Positions 63,093-64,000 of a stretch of DNA of 64,000 nt are shown here, piece by piece. The stretch is from Adineta steineri. Its lineage: Eukaryota; Rotifera; Eurotatoria; Adinetida; Adinetidae. How positions within the stretch are numbered: position 1 is the stretch's first letter; every line of letters starts with the position of its first letter. The notes below the pieces were generated by a model. The model searched no databases, was not told where the DNA came from, and worked only from the letters and a program-made list of their open reading frames with translations. The stretch lies in the NCBI GenBank assembly GCA_905250115.1, contig CAJNOI010000096.1, positions 214,746-278,745 of the forward strand, read 5' to 3'. The translations under genes and the position numbers were made by a program.

Positions 63093-64000
63093 TAATTATA
63101 TAAAAGATAAAATAATATGAATATTTGTTTGGCTAATTTAACGACAAAGTTAAGATTTTAACAGAAGAAAAGATATATTTAGAAGGATAACAAATATGAG
63201 AGAAGTCCTTAAAAATTGGAGAACCTAGGAAAAACAACAATATTAGCTGATAACTAATAGTATATGCTTGTAATATGCTCAATATTTAGAAAAAAATTAG
63301 AAATAAATAATGTTGTTCAGGTGATATAAATGCAATTATGAAGTAAAAAAACACATGATGAGAGAAAAAAAATAGAATATTAAAAGTATAATAAATTGAA
63401 GTATAAAAATGAGCACTACGCACATAGGTAAATATAGAAGATATCTTGATGATTACTTAAGTATAGAGATGTTTTTCAGTTATTTTCAGCTTGTATGAAC
63501 TGTTTCCGAAAAAGATAAGTGTCTTCTACAGGGGAAAGCAAAGATTTTACATTTGATTCTTATCATTATCTTATTCAAAAAAGTCTCTTCCTACAGAGAT
63601 CATTATTTTACATTTTACTTTTAAATGAACGTTAGTAATAGTTCTTCGTATAAACATATTCACCATAATTTATTTTTAGATTGTTTAATATAACATCGTG
63701 ATATACAGTAAATAAAAATGTGCCATTATTGCATAAAGATGATAGAGTGGAATAGATGCAATTAGAATACGACTTAAACTTTGGGAGATACTTGTCTAGA
63801 GAAAATAATTGAAGCAATTCAAGATTTTTATATACTCGAAAAAATAAGAAGTAGTGCATTATTTCAACTAAAAAAAACTAAATTTATCATCCAGTTCAAA
63901 CTTTTCTCGCTTCTATTCACCGTGCGACCTATATTGACTGCTATAAATATATACATTAGTTAAAACATTTCATTTACTGTATATCTATATATAAAATGTT
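63093..64000. other. Upstream region of the LamG gene to the window edge
   Basis: AT-rich, presumably promoter of the minus-strand LamG gene. Short frames at 63632-63859 (-) and 63781-63963 (+) are not supported by similarity or codon bias. Confidence 0.4.

Noticed and set aside
1-64000. CRISPR arrays, bacterial operons, ribosome-binding sites, prophage
   Set aside because: Spliceosomal introns and animal genes throughout; no direct-repeat/spacer arrays seen.
1-64000. tRNA and rRNA genes
   Set aside because: No cloverleaf with A and B boxes stood out by eye; a tRNAscan-SE run would be decisive.

Overview
The window looks like AT-rich nuclear DNA of a small invertebrate, most likely a bdelloid rotifer. 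The genes are animal genes (HCN, TRPA, TM2D2, four-homeodomain ZFHX, TTLL10, PPWD1, WDR12). Most introns are only about 45-75 bp with GT-AG ends, and codons are strongly A/T-ending. A Penelope-like retroelement without an endonuclease domain, the type described as Athena in bdelloids, sits in the right third. The species assignment is inference. All exon models were built by hand from GT/AG sites and checked for phase closure; there is no transcript evidence.

Left third (1-16 kb): the 3' end of a TRPA-like channel (+, cut by the window edge); a claudin/PMP22-type tetraspan protein with a Pro/Gln/Tyr tail (-); DNA-transposon debris and a 264-bp inverted repeat; the queuosine-salvage enzyme QNG1 (-); an HCN pacemaker channel (-) with a MITE-like element in one intron; and TM2D2 (+). 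Middle (16-34 kb): one large regulatory domain around a 12-exon, 1524-residue ZFHX3/4-type transcription factor with four homeodomains, flanked by 6.3 kb and 3.9 kb without genes. Its promoter region and large introns are visibly richer in G+C and in simple repeats.

Right half (34-64 kb): TTLL10 (-); the spliceosomal cyclophilin PPWD1 (+); the ribosome-biogenesis factor WDR12 (+); a secreted protein with a LamG-like fold and about ten bacterial-style D-x-DGDG repeats (+); an ABHD6-like lipase (-); a TMEM272-like four-helix protein (+); a selenocysteine lyase/cysteine desulfurase (-); a zinc-ribbon orphan (+); a nested retroelement block; a decayed coiled-coil/TM gene (-); and a secreted protein with a PAN-like region and two LamG-like domains (-).

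The genes do not form one pathway; this is ordinary gene-dense metazoan euchromatin with separate promoters. The best-supported unusual item is the nested insertion at 56.6-59.0 kb. A 5'-truncated LINE with a 16-bp target-site duplication lies inside the reverse-transcriptase gene of a Penelope-like element. That element starts at a G/T-rich hairpin and ends near a partial hammerhead-like motif.
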